The notes beneath the pieces are model-generated. The model was not told where the DNA came from and made no database searches. It saw only the letters and a program-made list of their open reading frames with translations. Made by a program: the position numbers and the translations under genes. A stretch of DNA of 64,000 nt. Origin: a virus. The stretch spans positions 1 through 64,000 of IMG/VR virus record IMGVR_UViG_3300037054_000079, one strand, 5' to 3'. Below are positions 29,928 to 37,570 of the stretch, piece after piece. The first letter of the stretch is position 1; every line of letters starts with the position of its first letter.

Positions 29928-30670
29928 ATCATGAACTCATAGGGTTTCGGATACGGCAGAGACTTGAGGCCGAGCCGCTTCGCCGATGTTTTACCTGCGA
30001 CCGACAACGCGCGCCAGTAGAGATATTTCCCGGCATCAAAATGCGGTTCGACTGTGCTCGTCGGTGAAATCTTTTGCGTCGCTTCGAGAATGCCGTCGCG
30101 CGGGATCAGGAAGCCGCGCGCTGTGATATAGACTTCGGCTTCCGCTTCGGTCGATATTCCGGCGGCGACTATCTCGCCAAGTACCACGGCGAGCGCCCGA
30201 AGCTTCTCCGCCGAACGTGTACCGTAGCGCAGGTTGAGCGTGCGCCCCGGCACGAACACGCTGTCGATTATCAAGCCATCGTTGGTCGGCGGTCGCAGGC
30301 CGTCGAATTTCCAGCCGCAAGCTTGGTACACGCCGCCGTGTTGGGCAACCGTGTTGTCGGCAAACGCAATGATTACCTTATGCCCGCGTTTGCGCAGATC
30401 ATCGCAGCACCATGCGACGAACTGTGACATAGGCACCTTGCAATCCGGTTCGCGGACAAGCCGCCCAAGTGCTACGACCGGCTCTTTATAGCGAGTCGGC
30501 GAGATCAGCGCCGCCGCTGCCAAGTGACCGTCCTCGTGCCGGATACCGTAGGAGATGATCTCGTTCGTATTGAGACGCTTCGAGTAGTGGAAGTCTTCCA
30601 CTAGCCTGAGCATCTCTTTTGTCTTGATGACTTCGAAGTTTGGAATTGGAGCGGCCCCTAGAGGTTGCAC
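29924..30670 (-). CDS. Mom-like DNA modification protein (GNAT fold)
   Basis: 248 residues. The first ~155 residues match the Mom/phage GNAT-type family: DFHYSKRL near 27, LAAAALISP, GRLVREPDCKVPMSQFVAWC, KVIIAFADNT and QHGGVYQACGWKFDGLRPP. Mom of phage Mu converts adenine to a carbamoylmethyl derivative that blocks restriction. The C-terminal ~90 residues are an extension with FLIPRDGILEATQKI and AKRLGLKSLPYPKPYEF, unusual for Mom. The GTG start at 30670 is tentative. Modification of phage DNA is inferred. Confidence 0.75.
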   Translation of the reverse strand: MQPLGAAPIPNFEVIKTKEMLRLVEDFHYSKRLNTNEIISYGIRHEDGHLAAAALISPTRYKEPVVALGRLVREPDCKVPMSQFVAWCCDDLRKRGHKVIIAFADNTVAQHGGVYQACGWKFDGLRPPTNDGLIIDSVFVPGRTLNLRYGTRSAEKLRALAVVLGEIVAAGISTEAEAEVYITARGFLIPRDGILEATQKISPTSTVEPHFDAGKYLYWRALSVAGKTSAKRLGLKSLPYPKPYEFMM

Positions 30671-30692
30671 CTAGCTCACACCCGTTGGAACA

Positions 30693-30740
30693 GGCTCGTC
30701 CAATGGACGGGCCGCAGCGGGTTCTCTAAGCCCGCTGCGG
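30693..30740 (-). terminator. Tandem hairpins without U-run
   Basis: CCGCAGCGGG/CCCGCTGCGG (10-bp perfect arms, 30712-30740) beside GGCTCGTCC/GGACGGGCC (30693-30713, one G-U pair). They follow the small ORF at 30748 and precede the Mom-like gene. Could reduce readthrough or stabilise mRNA; no U tract, so termination is uncertain. Confidence 0.4.
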
Positions 30741-30747
30741 GAAGTTG

Positions 30748-30867
30748 TCAATGGAAAAGTTCGGGAATTTTTGCTTTTACTCGCTTCATGAAATAGTGGT
30801 CTGCCTCAATCATACCTTTAGTGAGACTTGATAGACCAAAGTGCTCGTCCAAGTCATCAAATTCCAA
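30748..30867 (-). CDS. Possible 39-residue ORF with TTG start
   Basis: TTG at 30867 preceded by AGGGA; product begins MEFDDLDEHFGLSS and ends KRVKAKIPELFH, a plausible amphipathic helix. The frame extends upstream to a TAG without any ATG, so this may be a remnant. Low confidence. Confidence 0.3.
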   Translation of the reverse strand: MEFDDLDEHFGLSSLTKGMIEADHYFMKRVKAKIPELFH

Positions 30868-30913
30868 AGCAATATCCCTAAATTTCTTTGGGACAGCTTC
30901 GAGGCCATTTTGC

Positions 30914-31588
30914 TTAGTCCTTTGCTATGAGGGCACGGTTCCAACTTGGTGACGTTGTGAGTTCGGCATAGAGTTCGCGGAACGGCTTGGCCGAGTTGTA
31001 GAGCACCCGCGCCATGGTCTCGCCGAAGTGGTCCTCGAAGTCCGACAGATCATTCGTAGCAAAGTATGCGTTGATCTCGTCCTTGATAACTTCGACGGTG
31101 TAGCCCTCGCGCTTGAGCCATGATGTGAACGCGACTGACGCCGACCAATGGGCGGCCTCGAATTGGCGGATAAGCGTATTCGCGCGCTGGCGATACGCCC
31201 GGCTGATATGATAGAGCGCGTGCGCGAACTCGTGCTCGAAGTCGTACTCTCGCCACGTGCCAATCAGGTAAGCCATCGGCTTGAGAGCGACGATGCGCTT
31301 TTCCTCAAACGTCAAGTCGGGCGCAAACGTCTTCGCGAATGCGCGCACGATATGACCCGGCACGTTAAAGCCGTGCCAGTCCTTGTAGTACGAGAACGGC
31401 TTGCTGTGATCCCGAACATACCGCGCCGTATAGTCGGCGAGCGTGAAATAGTTGCCGCGAATTTCAGGATATGGCGACTCGTAGAACTCTTGCAGCCGAA
31501 CGAATGCCCGGCATAGCGCCGCCTGAGTGAAGTAGCGCATGTGCGCCACATCCTTGTGAGGCCAAGTGATAATCGGATGTACTTTCAT
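30914..31588 (-). CDS. Putative zincin-like protein (HExxH)
   Basis: 224 residues from ATG 31588, which overlaps the upstream stop (ATGA). YDFEHEFAHALYHISRAYRQ contains HEFAH, a zincin motif, with a downstream Glu-rich segment (DEINAYF...DFEDHFGETMARVLYN) that could supply the third ligand. Family not identified; helical C-terminus. Peptidase activity is an inference from the motif. Confidence 0.55.
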   Translation of the reverse strand: MKVHPIITWPHKDVAHMRYFTQAALCRAFVRLQEFYESPYPEIRGNYFTLADYTARYVRDHSKPFSYYKDWHGFNVPGHIVRAFAKTFAPDLTFEEKRIVALKPMAYLIGTWREYDFEHEFAHALYHISRAYRQRANTLIRQFEAAHWSASVAFTSWLKREGYTVEVIKDEINAYFATNDLSDFEDHFGETMARVLYNSAKPFRELYAELTTSPSWNRALIAKD

Positions 31589-31710
31589 GGCAGCGGACAC
31601 GGCGCGACGCTCATGATGTCGCACTTAGACGTGTGCAGAGTGATCCGAGTATTGATGACCGTCGCTAAAATAAGAGCGAGTATGACGACGAGGAAAATCT
31701 TGAAGCCCAT
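31585..31710 (-). CDS. Small single-pass membrane peptide
   Basis: 41 residues: MGFKIFLVVILALILATVIN (transmembrane ~4-19), then a short tail with two Cys. AGGGA before the ATG and ATGA overlap with the zincin gene support expression. Confidence 0.6.
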   Translation of the reverse strand: MGFKIFLVVILALILATVINTRITLHTSKCDIMSVAPCPLP

Positions 31711-31768
31711 TTGCTTAATCCCTCACCATGAGCCGATTTCCTCTCTGCCGCGCTCGCTATAATCTTTA

Positions 31769-31960
31769 TTAACCCTTTTCGTCAAACTCTGCATCGAGCA
31801 GGACTTCGAGATCGCCGCCGACTATTTCCATTTCATCGTACATGCGACCTTCGGGACGTATGCCACTTTCGATCTTGGGCGCAGGGATCGGTGGACGCCT
31901 TGGCTTGCGCGGACGATCTCGCCGCAGAACTCGCTTACCCTTGCGGCGGTGATCGGTCAT
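31769..31960 (-). CDS. Small hypothetical protein with opposite-charge halves
   Basis: 63 residues: N-terminal half Arg/Lys/Pro-rich (MTDHRRKGKRVLRRDRPRKP), C-terminal half acidic (EMEIVGGDLEVLLDAEFDEK). ATGA overlap with the GIY-YIG gene. Function unknown. Confidence 0.6.
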   Translation of the reverse strand: MTDHRRKGKRVLRRDRPRKPRRPPIPAPKIESGIRPEGRMYDEMEIVGGDLEVLLDAEFDEKG

Positions 31961-32580
31961 TCGGCTTCCTGTTGAGCAGCCCGGCGAGCACTAGACCACG
32001 GCTTGCCTCGACGTGCAAGTCCAGTGCGCTTCATTGTTGCTAGATGATTAGTGCGCCACGTTTGCCTGCGTGAACTACGCCTCACGGCTGCAAGATGGTT
32101 CGCTCGCCATGTCGGACTTTTGGACCGGCGTTTTAGCCCCGCGCGCCACTTTGGATTATGCTTCATTCGCTCGCGTCCTGCTGCATAAGCTGCGCGCCAC
32201 TTTGGGTCCTGTGCGTTGCGCCTATTTGCGGCTAGATTATTTGCACGCCATTTTGGACTGCGCGACCTGCGCTTAACTCCCGCACGCCATGTTGAGCAAC
32301 TAGGATCACAGCCACTTCCTGTCCTTGTCAAGTTGTAACCTTGAGGCACGTATGTCTTGAGCCGAGCAATCATTGCTCGTTCAAGCACGTGAATAGCTCT
32401 CACGGTTCGCCGCTTTGCAAGCACTTTAAGTGTGGATGTGCCGAGTCCATGTTTCCGAATAGCCCGACCAAGGGGTGACTTGGCGCGAGCATGATCTCGC
32501 AAGCGACGCTGCGGATCGACCGCAGTTCCTATGTAGCTTTTACGGTTGACCGTAATCTTGTAGAGATAGTGCAGAGTCAT
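31957..32580 (-). CDS. GIY-YIG endonuclease with unusual WRxNxLA repeats
   Basis: 207 residues. GIY-YIG domain: HYLYKITVNRKSYIGTAVDP, RLRDHARAK, LERAMIARL, VPQGYNLTRTGSG. The rest is five or six ~20-residue basic repeats of the form SPKWRANNLAANRR / PTWRANHLAAVRR / QTWRTNHLATMKR, not the NUMOD3 type seen in the other GIY-YIG gene. Probably a DNA-binding repeat array. Coupled on both sides by ATGA. Confidence 0.88.
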   Translation of the reverse strand: MTLHYLYKITVNRKSYIGTAVDPQRRLRDHARAKSPLGRAIRKHGLGTSTLKVLAKRRTVRAIHVLERAMIARLKTYVPQGYNLTRTGSGCDPSCSTWRAGVKRRSRSPKWRANNLAANRRNAQDPKWRAAYAAGRERMKHNPKWRAGLKRRSKSPTWRANHLAAVRRSSRRQTWRTNHLATMKRTGLARRGKPWSSARRAAQQEAE

Positions 32581-33071
32581 TCATCAGTCTCTTGCGGTTT
32601 TAGTATTCGAGCCGGAACAACTCCCGACCGGACGTATTCAGCCATCTCCATCTCGCTAACTCGAACGCCGCACAGTGTCAAGCCTCCGGTCTCGATACGA
32701 TTAACGGCTGCGACCTTCTCAGCGCGAGCAGCTTCTTCGGCAGTGATCTCGTTCTCGTGCGCAGCGAGGTCGGCGATCTGTTTTGTGATGTCATGCTCAA
32801 GATACTGTTTGGCTTCGACGGCAGCAACAATGCGAGTGCCGAGCGCCACATCGCGCCGGGAGACGATGCGCGCCTGCGCCGGAGTCGCCATCTTCGGCTT
32901 GCGCTTCTTGGCGGACTGTGCGCGAGCTTGCGAGATGGCGCAATCGACGCACCGGCCACCTTTTTGATACCTTGTTGTGCATCCACACCAACATGCAGAA
33001 CCTTCGTAGAACCGATCACCATTAAGTGCGGCAAAATCTCTATTTTTATTGCGCGGCCTACCGGCATTCAT
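32577..33071 (-). CDS. Zinc-finger protein
   Basis: 164 residues from ATG 33071. N-terminal zinc ribbon CWCGCTTRYQKGGRCVDC (~29-46) of the type that accompanies phage nucleases, then a basic segment (KKRKPKMATPAQAR) and a helical middle. Function unknown; DNA or RNA binding likely. A GTG at 33086 is an alternative start. Confidence 0.6.
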   Translation of the reverse strand: MNAGRPRNKNRDFAALNGDRFYEGSACWCGCTTRYQKGGRCVDCAISQARAQSAKKRKPKMATPAQARIVSRRDVALGTRIVAAVEAKQYLEHDITKQIADLAAHENEITAEEAARAEKVAAVNRIETGGLTLCGVRVSEMEMAEYVRSGVVPARILKPQETDE

Positions 33072-33118
33072 GCTGCAATACCCCACGATGAACTAGCGTC
33101 AAAGCGATCTCGCTGTGC

Positions 33119-33268
33119 TTATACATGTCGTACAGCTACTTTTGGCTTTACCCGTGCGCGCGTAGCCTCTTTCAAGATTTTGATCGGCGGCGGCGGCGGA
33201 CTCTCTGCCTTCGAGCGTCGCGATCCCTTCGGAGCCGGACGGTTCAAGGGTGAGTTACGTGTTTTCAT
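33119..33268 (-). CDS. Small basic Pro-rich protein
   Basis: 49 residues, MKTRNSPLNRPAPKGSRRSK then five Pro and a basic end. ATG 33268 overlaps the upstream stop. Function unknown. Confidence 0.5.
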   Translation of the reverse strand: MKTRNSPLNRPAPKGSRRSKAESPPPPPIKILKEATRARVKPKVAVRHV

Positions 33269-33516
33269 AACATCCACTCCGGATAGCAGCCGGGCGGGAC
33301 CCAACTGCACATCGACGGCGAGTCGGTGCGGTCGCCGAAGCAACCGTCGAACGGCGACCGCCACCAAGGCTTCCTGTACTCAGCATCCCAAGCGCGCGGG
33401 TCATAGATCACCATGATGCCGTGCTCATGCTCGTAGAGCTTTCGTCCATTGTACGTCTCGCCTACCTTGTTACGCATTCGTATCTGCCAATCTCCATAAG
33501 GGTTGCGCCAACTCAC
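33265..33516 (-). CDS. Hypothetical protein, Trp-rich
   Basis: 83 residues from GTG 33516 (AGGAAA upstream, GTGA overlap). Trp/Tyr-rich with WRNPYGDWQIRMRNKVG and PPGCYPEWML. The longer frame to 33594 would overlap the preceding gene by 80 bases and is rejected. Confidence 0.55.
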   Translation of the reverse strand: MSWRNPYGDWQIRMRNKVGETYNGRKLYEHEHGIMVIYDPRAWDAEYRKPWWRSPFDGCFGDRTDSPSMCSWVPPGCYPEWML

Positions 33517-33788
33517 GGTGTTTCCTGTCCTCGGATGTATGCGGCGAGCTTGGCCTGATCCATCATCGTATTGTCGAGTCGCTCGACCATGCACGCGATG
33601 CGCTCGCGCTCGACCATGCGAGCGCGGTCATCACGCGCGAGATCGCGGACGGGATTGGTATCCCATCTTGCGGTGCATGTGCATGCGAGCACTTCCTCTG
33701 GAAAAGCGCGGGCGCGAAGAAGTTCGCAGGCGCTATCGTGGCGCACGCCGTCGATCTCGAACGGATATATCTCGTCGAGCACGATCAC
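33513..33788 (-). CDS. Hypothetical protein
   Basis: 91 residues starting MIVLDEIYPFEIDGVRHDSA with an internal LACTCTARWDTN segment and helical C-terminus. GTG start overlapping the previous stop. Its first 19 bases repeat part of the 3' end of 33952-35028 (direct repeat at 33774 and 33972). Confidence 0.6.
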   Translation of the reverse strand: MIVLDEIYPFEIDGVRHDSACELLRARAFPEEVLACTCTARWDTNPVRDLARDDRARMVERERIACMVERLDNTMMDQAKLAAYIRGQETP

Positions 33789-33955
33789 GGCGTCGCTTCC
33801 TCGCTGATAAAGCAGTTCGAAACGTAGACATAGCTCGCAATGTCGCGGCGATGGTCAATCGCTTCGTCGTCGCTGTACGGCCCGGCGACAAGCTTCTGCG
33901 GCGCACCGTTGTTCATGACGGTGTAGTGCACGTAGAACTTTTTGGAAGTGTTCAT
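33785..33955 (-). CDS. Small hypothetical protein
   Basis: 56 residues starting MNTSKKFYVHYTVMNNGAPQ; beta-rich. ATGA overlap with the upstream gene. Function unknown. Confidence 0.6.
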   Translation of the reverse strand: MNTSKKFYVHYTVMNNGAPQKLVAGPYSDDEAIDHRRDIASYVYVSNCFISEEATP

Positions 33956-35028
33956 GTCTTTGATCTCGGCATCTCGTCGAGCACGATCACGCGGTAGTGT
34001 GGGTTCTGTGACCACCCCTCGTTATTTTCGAGCTTGATATCGCCAGCCTCATAGGCGCGGACAAACTCGCCCGGCAATAGGTGCAGCACGAGCGACTCCA
34101 TCGGCTCAGATATTGCTTCGAGCAGATCGTGCAGCGAGAAGCCGTTCGTCTCGCGCGCGGCACAATCCCGCAAGTGTTGTTCGACGGGGCCAATGATGAC
34201 GGGGCCGACATGACCATCGCCGTGCAAGCTTAGCGGCTCGTCGCCTAGCAGCATGTCGATCACGGCTTCGATGGCTTTATGAGCCTGCGTACCACATTCA
34301 GCATTGGTCATGCTGCGCTCGATGTCGCTAAGTTGACTGTCGAGAAGTTCGGCGATGGTGCCGGGCCGGTATTCGACAAAGCCCGCGCCGATGTCTGCCT
34401 TGCGCCATTCCTCACGACGTTTGGCAGCGCGCTCATGAAGCCACGAGGCGTCCGGCATTTCGCATGGCTCGAATAAATGCGCTCCCTCCATCCACTCGCC
34501 TTTTCCGAGCTTCAAATCGCCGCGACGCCAGCGGGCGCGCAACGCGGCATCATCGGCGGGTTCGTCGATGGGTCCGCCGCATATGGCGCAGTGCCGCGCG
34601 TCGTCAGGATGCGGCTCCGGTTTGTGGATGTCCCAATCGTCTTCGCGCCACGAACGCGGCGGCTTGCTCGCAGGCGTTTCGTCGGCGAGCATCTCGTTTG
34701 CTATCTCTCGTTGCGCTTCCTCGTCGATGCCTGCGGCTCGCATCTGTTCGGCGATGTGCGCCGGGAATGGACTCACTATCAGGTCAGTGACGTGTTCGAT
34801 GTGTTTGAGCCGGAGTAGTTCATCGCCAGCCTTGGTGAGACAGTCGTTCGCCGCACTGAGCTTGGAGATGGCATAGGTCAATCGCTGTTTGCGCGACTGC
34901 CCGTAGTCAAGTTTGAAAAGCGTGAGCAGGGTTTCGATGGTGTGCTCGCGGTCGGCGGCGGCTTTCTCGAACGCGACGTTGGCATCGTGCAGGGTCTTTT
35001 TGAATGTCAGCATAGAAGGGGACTCCAT
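33952..35028 (-). CDS. Hypothetical 358-residue protein
   Basis: Acidic, modular. Helical N-terminal ~110 residues; a CAICGG(P)I zinc-type CxxC with no obvious second pair nearby (~145-150); a middle rich in Trp/Arg (WLHERAAKRREEWRK); and a C-terminal helical domain with DIERSMTNAECGTQ. No family recognised. Alternative ATG at 35013. Largest unknown in this unit. Confidence 0.65.
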   Translation of the reverse strand: MESPSMLTFKKTLHDANVAFEKAAADREHTIETLLTLFKLDYGQSRKQRLTYAISKLSAANDCLTKAGDELLRLKHIEHVTDLIVSPFPAHIAEQMRAAGIDEEAQREIANEMLADETPASKPPRSWREDDWDIHKPEPHPDDARHCAICGGPIDEPADDAALRARWRRGDLKLGKGEWMEGAHLFEPCEMPDASWLHERAAKRREEWRKADIGAGFVEYRPGTIAELLDSQLSDIERSMTNAECGTQAHKAIEAVIDMLLGDEPLSLHGDGHVGPVIIGPVEQHLRDCAARETNGFSLHDLLEAISEPMESLVLHLLPGEFVRAYEAGDIKLENNEGWSQNPHYRVIVLDEMPRSKT

Positions 35029-35047
35029 GTTTTGTGTGGATCAGTGC

Positions 35048-35407
35048 TTACCGCACGATCAGGATGGGTGAGTGCTGGCGATGTGACCGGCGGTCACGCG
35101 GCAGCGGCGAGTCGGTGTCGCCTCTGCGAGAGCGCAGGTTTCCCCACCTGTCAAAGATGGCGGAGCGGTCGCGGATTTTGGCGGTGCCGTCTTGACCAAC
35201 GCTCTTACTGTGTCGGTGACGGAACGAGTCGCCTACGTCTTGCGAATTGTGGAGCTTGCCAGTGCGCCCGTTGCGATCAAAGTCTTCGAGTTCGTTGGTG
35301 TGGGTACGGTGCTTGAACCCCATCCCGAGCGTCTGTTCCGGTTGCCCGGCTGTCGCCGGGATTGTGACCGCTGCCAAGAACGCGGCGGCGAGAATTACTT
35401 TGAGCAT
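35048..35407 (-). CDS. Exported basic protein
   Basis: 119 residues. Signal peptide MLKVILAAAFLAAVTIPATA (cleavage after ATA likely), mature part rich in Arg, His, Asp and Gly (RHRHSKSVGQDG, RDRRSHRQHS). AAAGGA before ATG 35407. Periplasmic, function unknown. Confidence 0.65.
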   Translation of the reverse strand: MLKVILAAAFLAAVTIPATAGQPEQTLGMGFKHRTHTNELEDFDRNGRTGKLHNSQDVGDSFRHRHSKSVGQDGTAKIRDRSAIFDRWGNLRSRRGDTDSPLPRDRRSHRQHSPILIVR

Positions 35408-35640
35408 TGGGTAGTCCTTTCGTTGTGAACTAGCGGTGAAGCATTTTTCGAAATGAATGTCAAGGTCTGCCATCTCTTGAGTGGATCACAGCGGGAGCAT
35501 TCGACGCACGATCCCGGCTCCGCAACGTAGCGTTCGACGGCGTGCCCGTGACGACATGGTAGGTCGGTGAAGTATCAAGGCAGTCCAAGAGCGCGCGCCT
35601 CGTCGCGGGTGATGTGGTCAAGCATACTGCTGCCTAGCAT
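35395..35640 (-). pseudogene. Zinc-finger ORF with in-frame TGA
   Basis: ATG 35640 (AGGAG upstream) opens MLGSSMLDHITRDEARALGLP, then TGA (35575-35577), then in the same frame YFTDLPCRHGHAVERYV and SCVECSRCD to a TAA at 35395. Phage HNH/endonuclease VII N-termini read eA.alGl.rYFTG.PC.HGH..eRyv...CveC across this point, so the TGA replaces an expected Arg/Lys codon (CGA to TGA is one change). Decayed gene, sequencing error or readthrough; no nuclease domain follows. Confidence 0.6.
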
Positions 35641-36012
35641 TTCGTTTTATCTCCTGTCAAGGGTTCGATTTCATTTCGTTTTATTTTAATTTCGAAGTAT
35701 CACTTTCAAAAACTTGCGAGAGCGCGGCGCAAACTGCATATGACGTTTTCGCGATGGCATAGGAATTTGGTCCTCACCCCGTAGCTCATGGGGTCCCTCC
35801 TATTGCATTTCGAAACCAAGCAACTGACCCCAACCTTCACTGACGGCGGCATATCTTACTTGTGCCTGCGCTGCAATGCTTTCTCGTTGTCAACAGCAAT
35901 CGTTGTGCATCGTTAACGCACAGCGTCGAGCGGCTGCCACAACTACACTGTGTTGTCAAATCACATCTAACTACATGGTTAATAAGAACAATTCGAACTA
36001 TTCATAGTGAGT

Positions 36013-36333
36013 AATTAAGGTTGACAGGCAGCGAGCGCGCAGCGTGCCATTCATGATGACGAATTAGGGTTACCGGGTGGTGCGTTAATGATGAACGCAG
36101 AGTCGAGCGCGCCGGACGCGCCGGTTAACCTTGATAAGTATGGTGAACGCGCGCATTAAGCTTGACAACCATAGCAACGTAGACAACAATTAAGGTTAGT
36201 CAGGGGTGGCGCAGAATGGTTACTGCATGGTAGTGAGTATTAGTAAGGTTAACCGGCGCATGGTGGCGACGCTGCGTGCCATTAACCTTAACAATACATG
36301 ATGAATACTGGCGAAAGCGGTGCATTAAGCCTA
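36013..36333. repeat. Iterated TTAAGGTT-like boxes
   Basis: Boxes near 36013 (TTAAGGTTGAC), 36064, 36125 (inverted), 36166, 36189, 36243, 36282 (inverted) and 36324. Spacing is irregular (25-60 bases). Consistent with iterons or multiple operator sites. Confidence 0.55.
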
Positions 36334-36400
36334 ATACAGCCTAGAAGTATGCTTAAAGTAACCAGTTTACCCTCGAAATTAGCCACAAATGAGGCAAAAA

Positions 36401-36445
36401 TGATGTATAAAACATCAGTTTTGATGTCTAAAGCATCAAAACTGA
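36401..36445. repeat. Nested palindromes
   Basis: TGATGT-ataaa-ACATCA (36401-36417) overlaps TCAGTTTTGATG-tctaaag-CATCAAAACTGA (36415-36445, 12-bp perfect arms). The TGATGT element occurs twice. Could be an operator or replication structure. Confidence 0.7.
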
Positions 36446-36616
36446 CGTTTCGTGCGCAGGCTATTAACTATAACATAGTTAACGCGGCCCTGAAAAGCCC
36501 TGTCATTTTGCATATTTCAATACTCCGGTGCTCGCCGGGGCAGAGTTTATCGCAATGTTGCCAAAACTTCGGGCGGAGCCGCCCGATCTGACTTACTCGA
36601 CTTACTTACACGGCGG

Positions 36617-36700
36617 TTTTCCCCTTGCCCCTTTTTTATCTCTCTCTCCTTCTCTCCTTCTATCCTTCTCTCCCTCTCTCCTTCTATCATCTATTCTCAC
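36617..36700. repeat. Pyrimidine tract on the + strand
   Basis: About 85 bases consisting almost only of C and T (CTCTCTCC / TTCTCTCCTTCT units). It lies about 115 bases ahead of the first right-arm gene. Confidence 0.8.
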
Positions 36701-36814
36701 TCACCGACCTACTATTTAAGCAGACAACTAGACAACATGACGCATCCTATTGCTACACAATAATAATCCTGCCTGTCTCACTCTCAAATCAGCCTTGCCA
36801 GTGTAAGACAGATC

Positions 36815-37186
36815 ATGTCAATAAACTACATGCTTGACATCGGCGCGGACCGAGAGTATCGAACCGGGATGACTGAAAAACGATGCACTTTCACTACCTT
36901 ATCATTCGAAAAACGGCTGTTGACGTACCTCCGCAAAGGCGTCGATATGCCTGACTATCGGTTCGCCGAGCGGTCCGGTCATGCAGTCGGCGCGCTGCGG
37001 GCTGTGATGATCCGAACCGGAGAAACCCCGCAAGAAATATGCGACCGACTCGAAATCCCGACCGAGCAGTGGAGTGTTTTGCAAAAAGCCATTGGTCCAC
37101 CACTGACAAAAGAACTTCTCTTGAGCAAGAAAAACCCCAAACATATCGTGCGAGCGTGCCCACATTGCGGCGGCCCGCTTGACTAA
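36815..37186 (+). CDS. First right-arm gene, C-terminal CxxC protein
   Basis: 123 residues (or 105 from ATG 36869, MTEKRCTFTTLSFEKRLL). Middle region EICDRLEIPTEQWSVLQKAI could be an HTH; ends RACPHCGGPLD, one zinc-type CxxC. The start is unresolved because neither ATG has a clear ribosome binding site. Possibly a regulator; unknown. Confidence 0.6.
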   Translation: MSINYMLDIGADREYRTGMTEKRCTFTTLSFEKRLLTYLRKGVDMPDYRFAERSGHAVGALRAVMIRTGETPQEICDRLEIPTEQWSVLQKAIGPPLTKELLLSKKNPKHIVRACPHCGGPLD

Positions 37187-37334
37187 CATCCCGAACTGCC
37201 CGCGATGCGGCGGCGAGTGCAGCCGCACAGTCCTTCATCGTTTACGTGAAGGCTTCGCAGTCGGCCCGTGGCGCTGCACCGAATGCCCTTGGGTCGAACA
37301 GCAACTCATGCACAACGACGAGGACAAGTCATGA
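37179..37334 (+). CDS. Small zinc-finger protein
   Basis: 51 residues from TTG 37179 overlapping the previous stop: NCPRCGGECSRTVLHRLREG, then RCTECPWVEQ. Two CxxC pairs form a zinc ribbon. Ends with ATGA overlap into the next gene. Unknown role. Confidence 0.65.
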   Translation: MTNIPNCPRCGGECSRTVLHRLREGFAVGPWRCTECPWVEQQLMHNDEDKS

Positions 37335-37570
37335 CACCCGAACATGAAGCCGAACTACGATTGCGAGCGCGTGACAACACGGTGCTCGCGATGCTCGTCG
37401 ATCTGCGCGACAGCACAGCGTTTCATGAAAAGCCAATGGATGACGAGGACTTTTATCACGTCGCATTGCTGACGATGACTGATGTCGCGAACACATTCCA
37501 GAAGCTCGCGACCGAACAAGCAATGCGCGCGCCGCCCGAACCAATGATCTATAAAGGCAACGAGTCGTGA
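37331..37570 (+). CDS. Hypothetical acidic protein
   Basis: 79 residues starting MTPEHEAELRLRARDNTVLA; helical and acidic, with DDEDFYHVALLTMTDVANTF. ATG overlaps the previous stop. Unknown. Confidence 0.6.
   Translation: MTPEHEAELRLRARDNTVLAMLVDLRDSTAFHEKPMDDEDFYHVALLTMTDVANTFQKLATEQAMRAPPEPMIYKGNES

Larger units (their letters stand above)
35641..36814. other. Divergent control region, candidate origin
   Basis: 1.17 kb without a convincing gene, between the two transcription directions. It contains a 13-bp direct repeat CATTTCGTTTTAT (35638 and 35672), about eight TTAAGGTT-like boxes in both orientations (36013-36333), nested palindromes (36401-36445), TCGGGCGG-AG-CCGCCCGA (36569-36586) and an ~85-base pyrimidine tract (36617-36700). 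A TTGACA-N17-TATCGA match at 36834-36862 is just inside the first right-arm ORF. Base composition is richer in A/T than the flanks. Confidence 0.6.

Noticed and set aside
35771-35800. Possible tRNA fragment around ACCCCGTAGCTCATGGGGT
   Set aside because: Only a 5-bp stem; no cloverleaf, T-loop or acceptor stem could be built.
36298-36591. 97-codon plus-strand frame in the divergent region
   Set aside because: No ribosome binding site, it spans palindromes and repeats, and its composition is not protein-like.
36528-36837. Frames across the pyrimidine tract (Ser/Leu/Pro strings)
   Set aside because: Low-complexity translation of a C/T tract.
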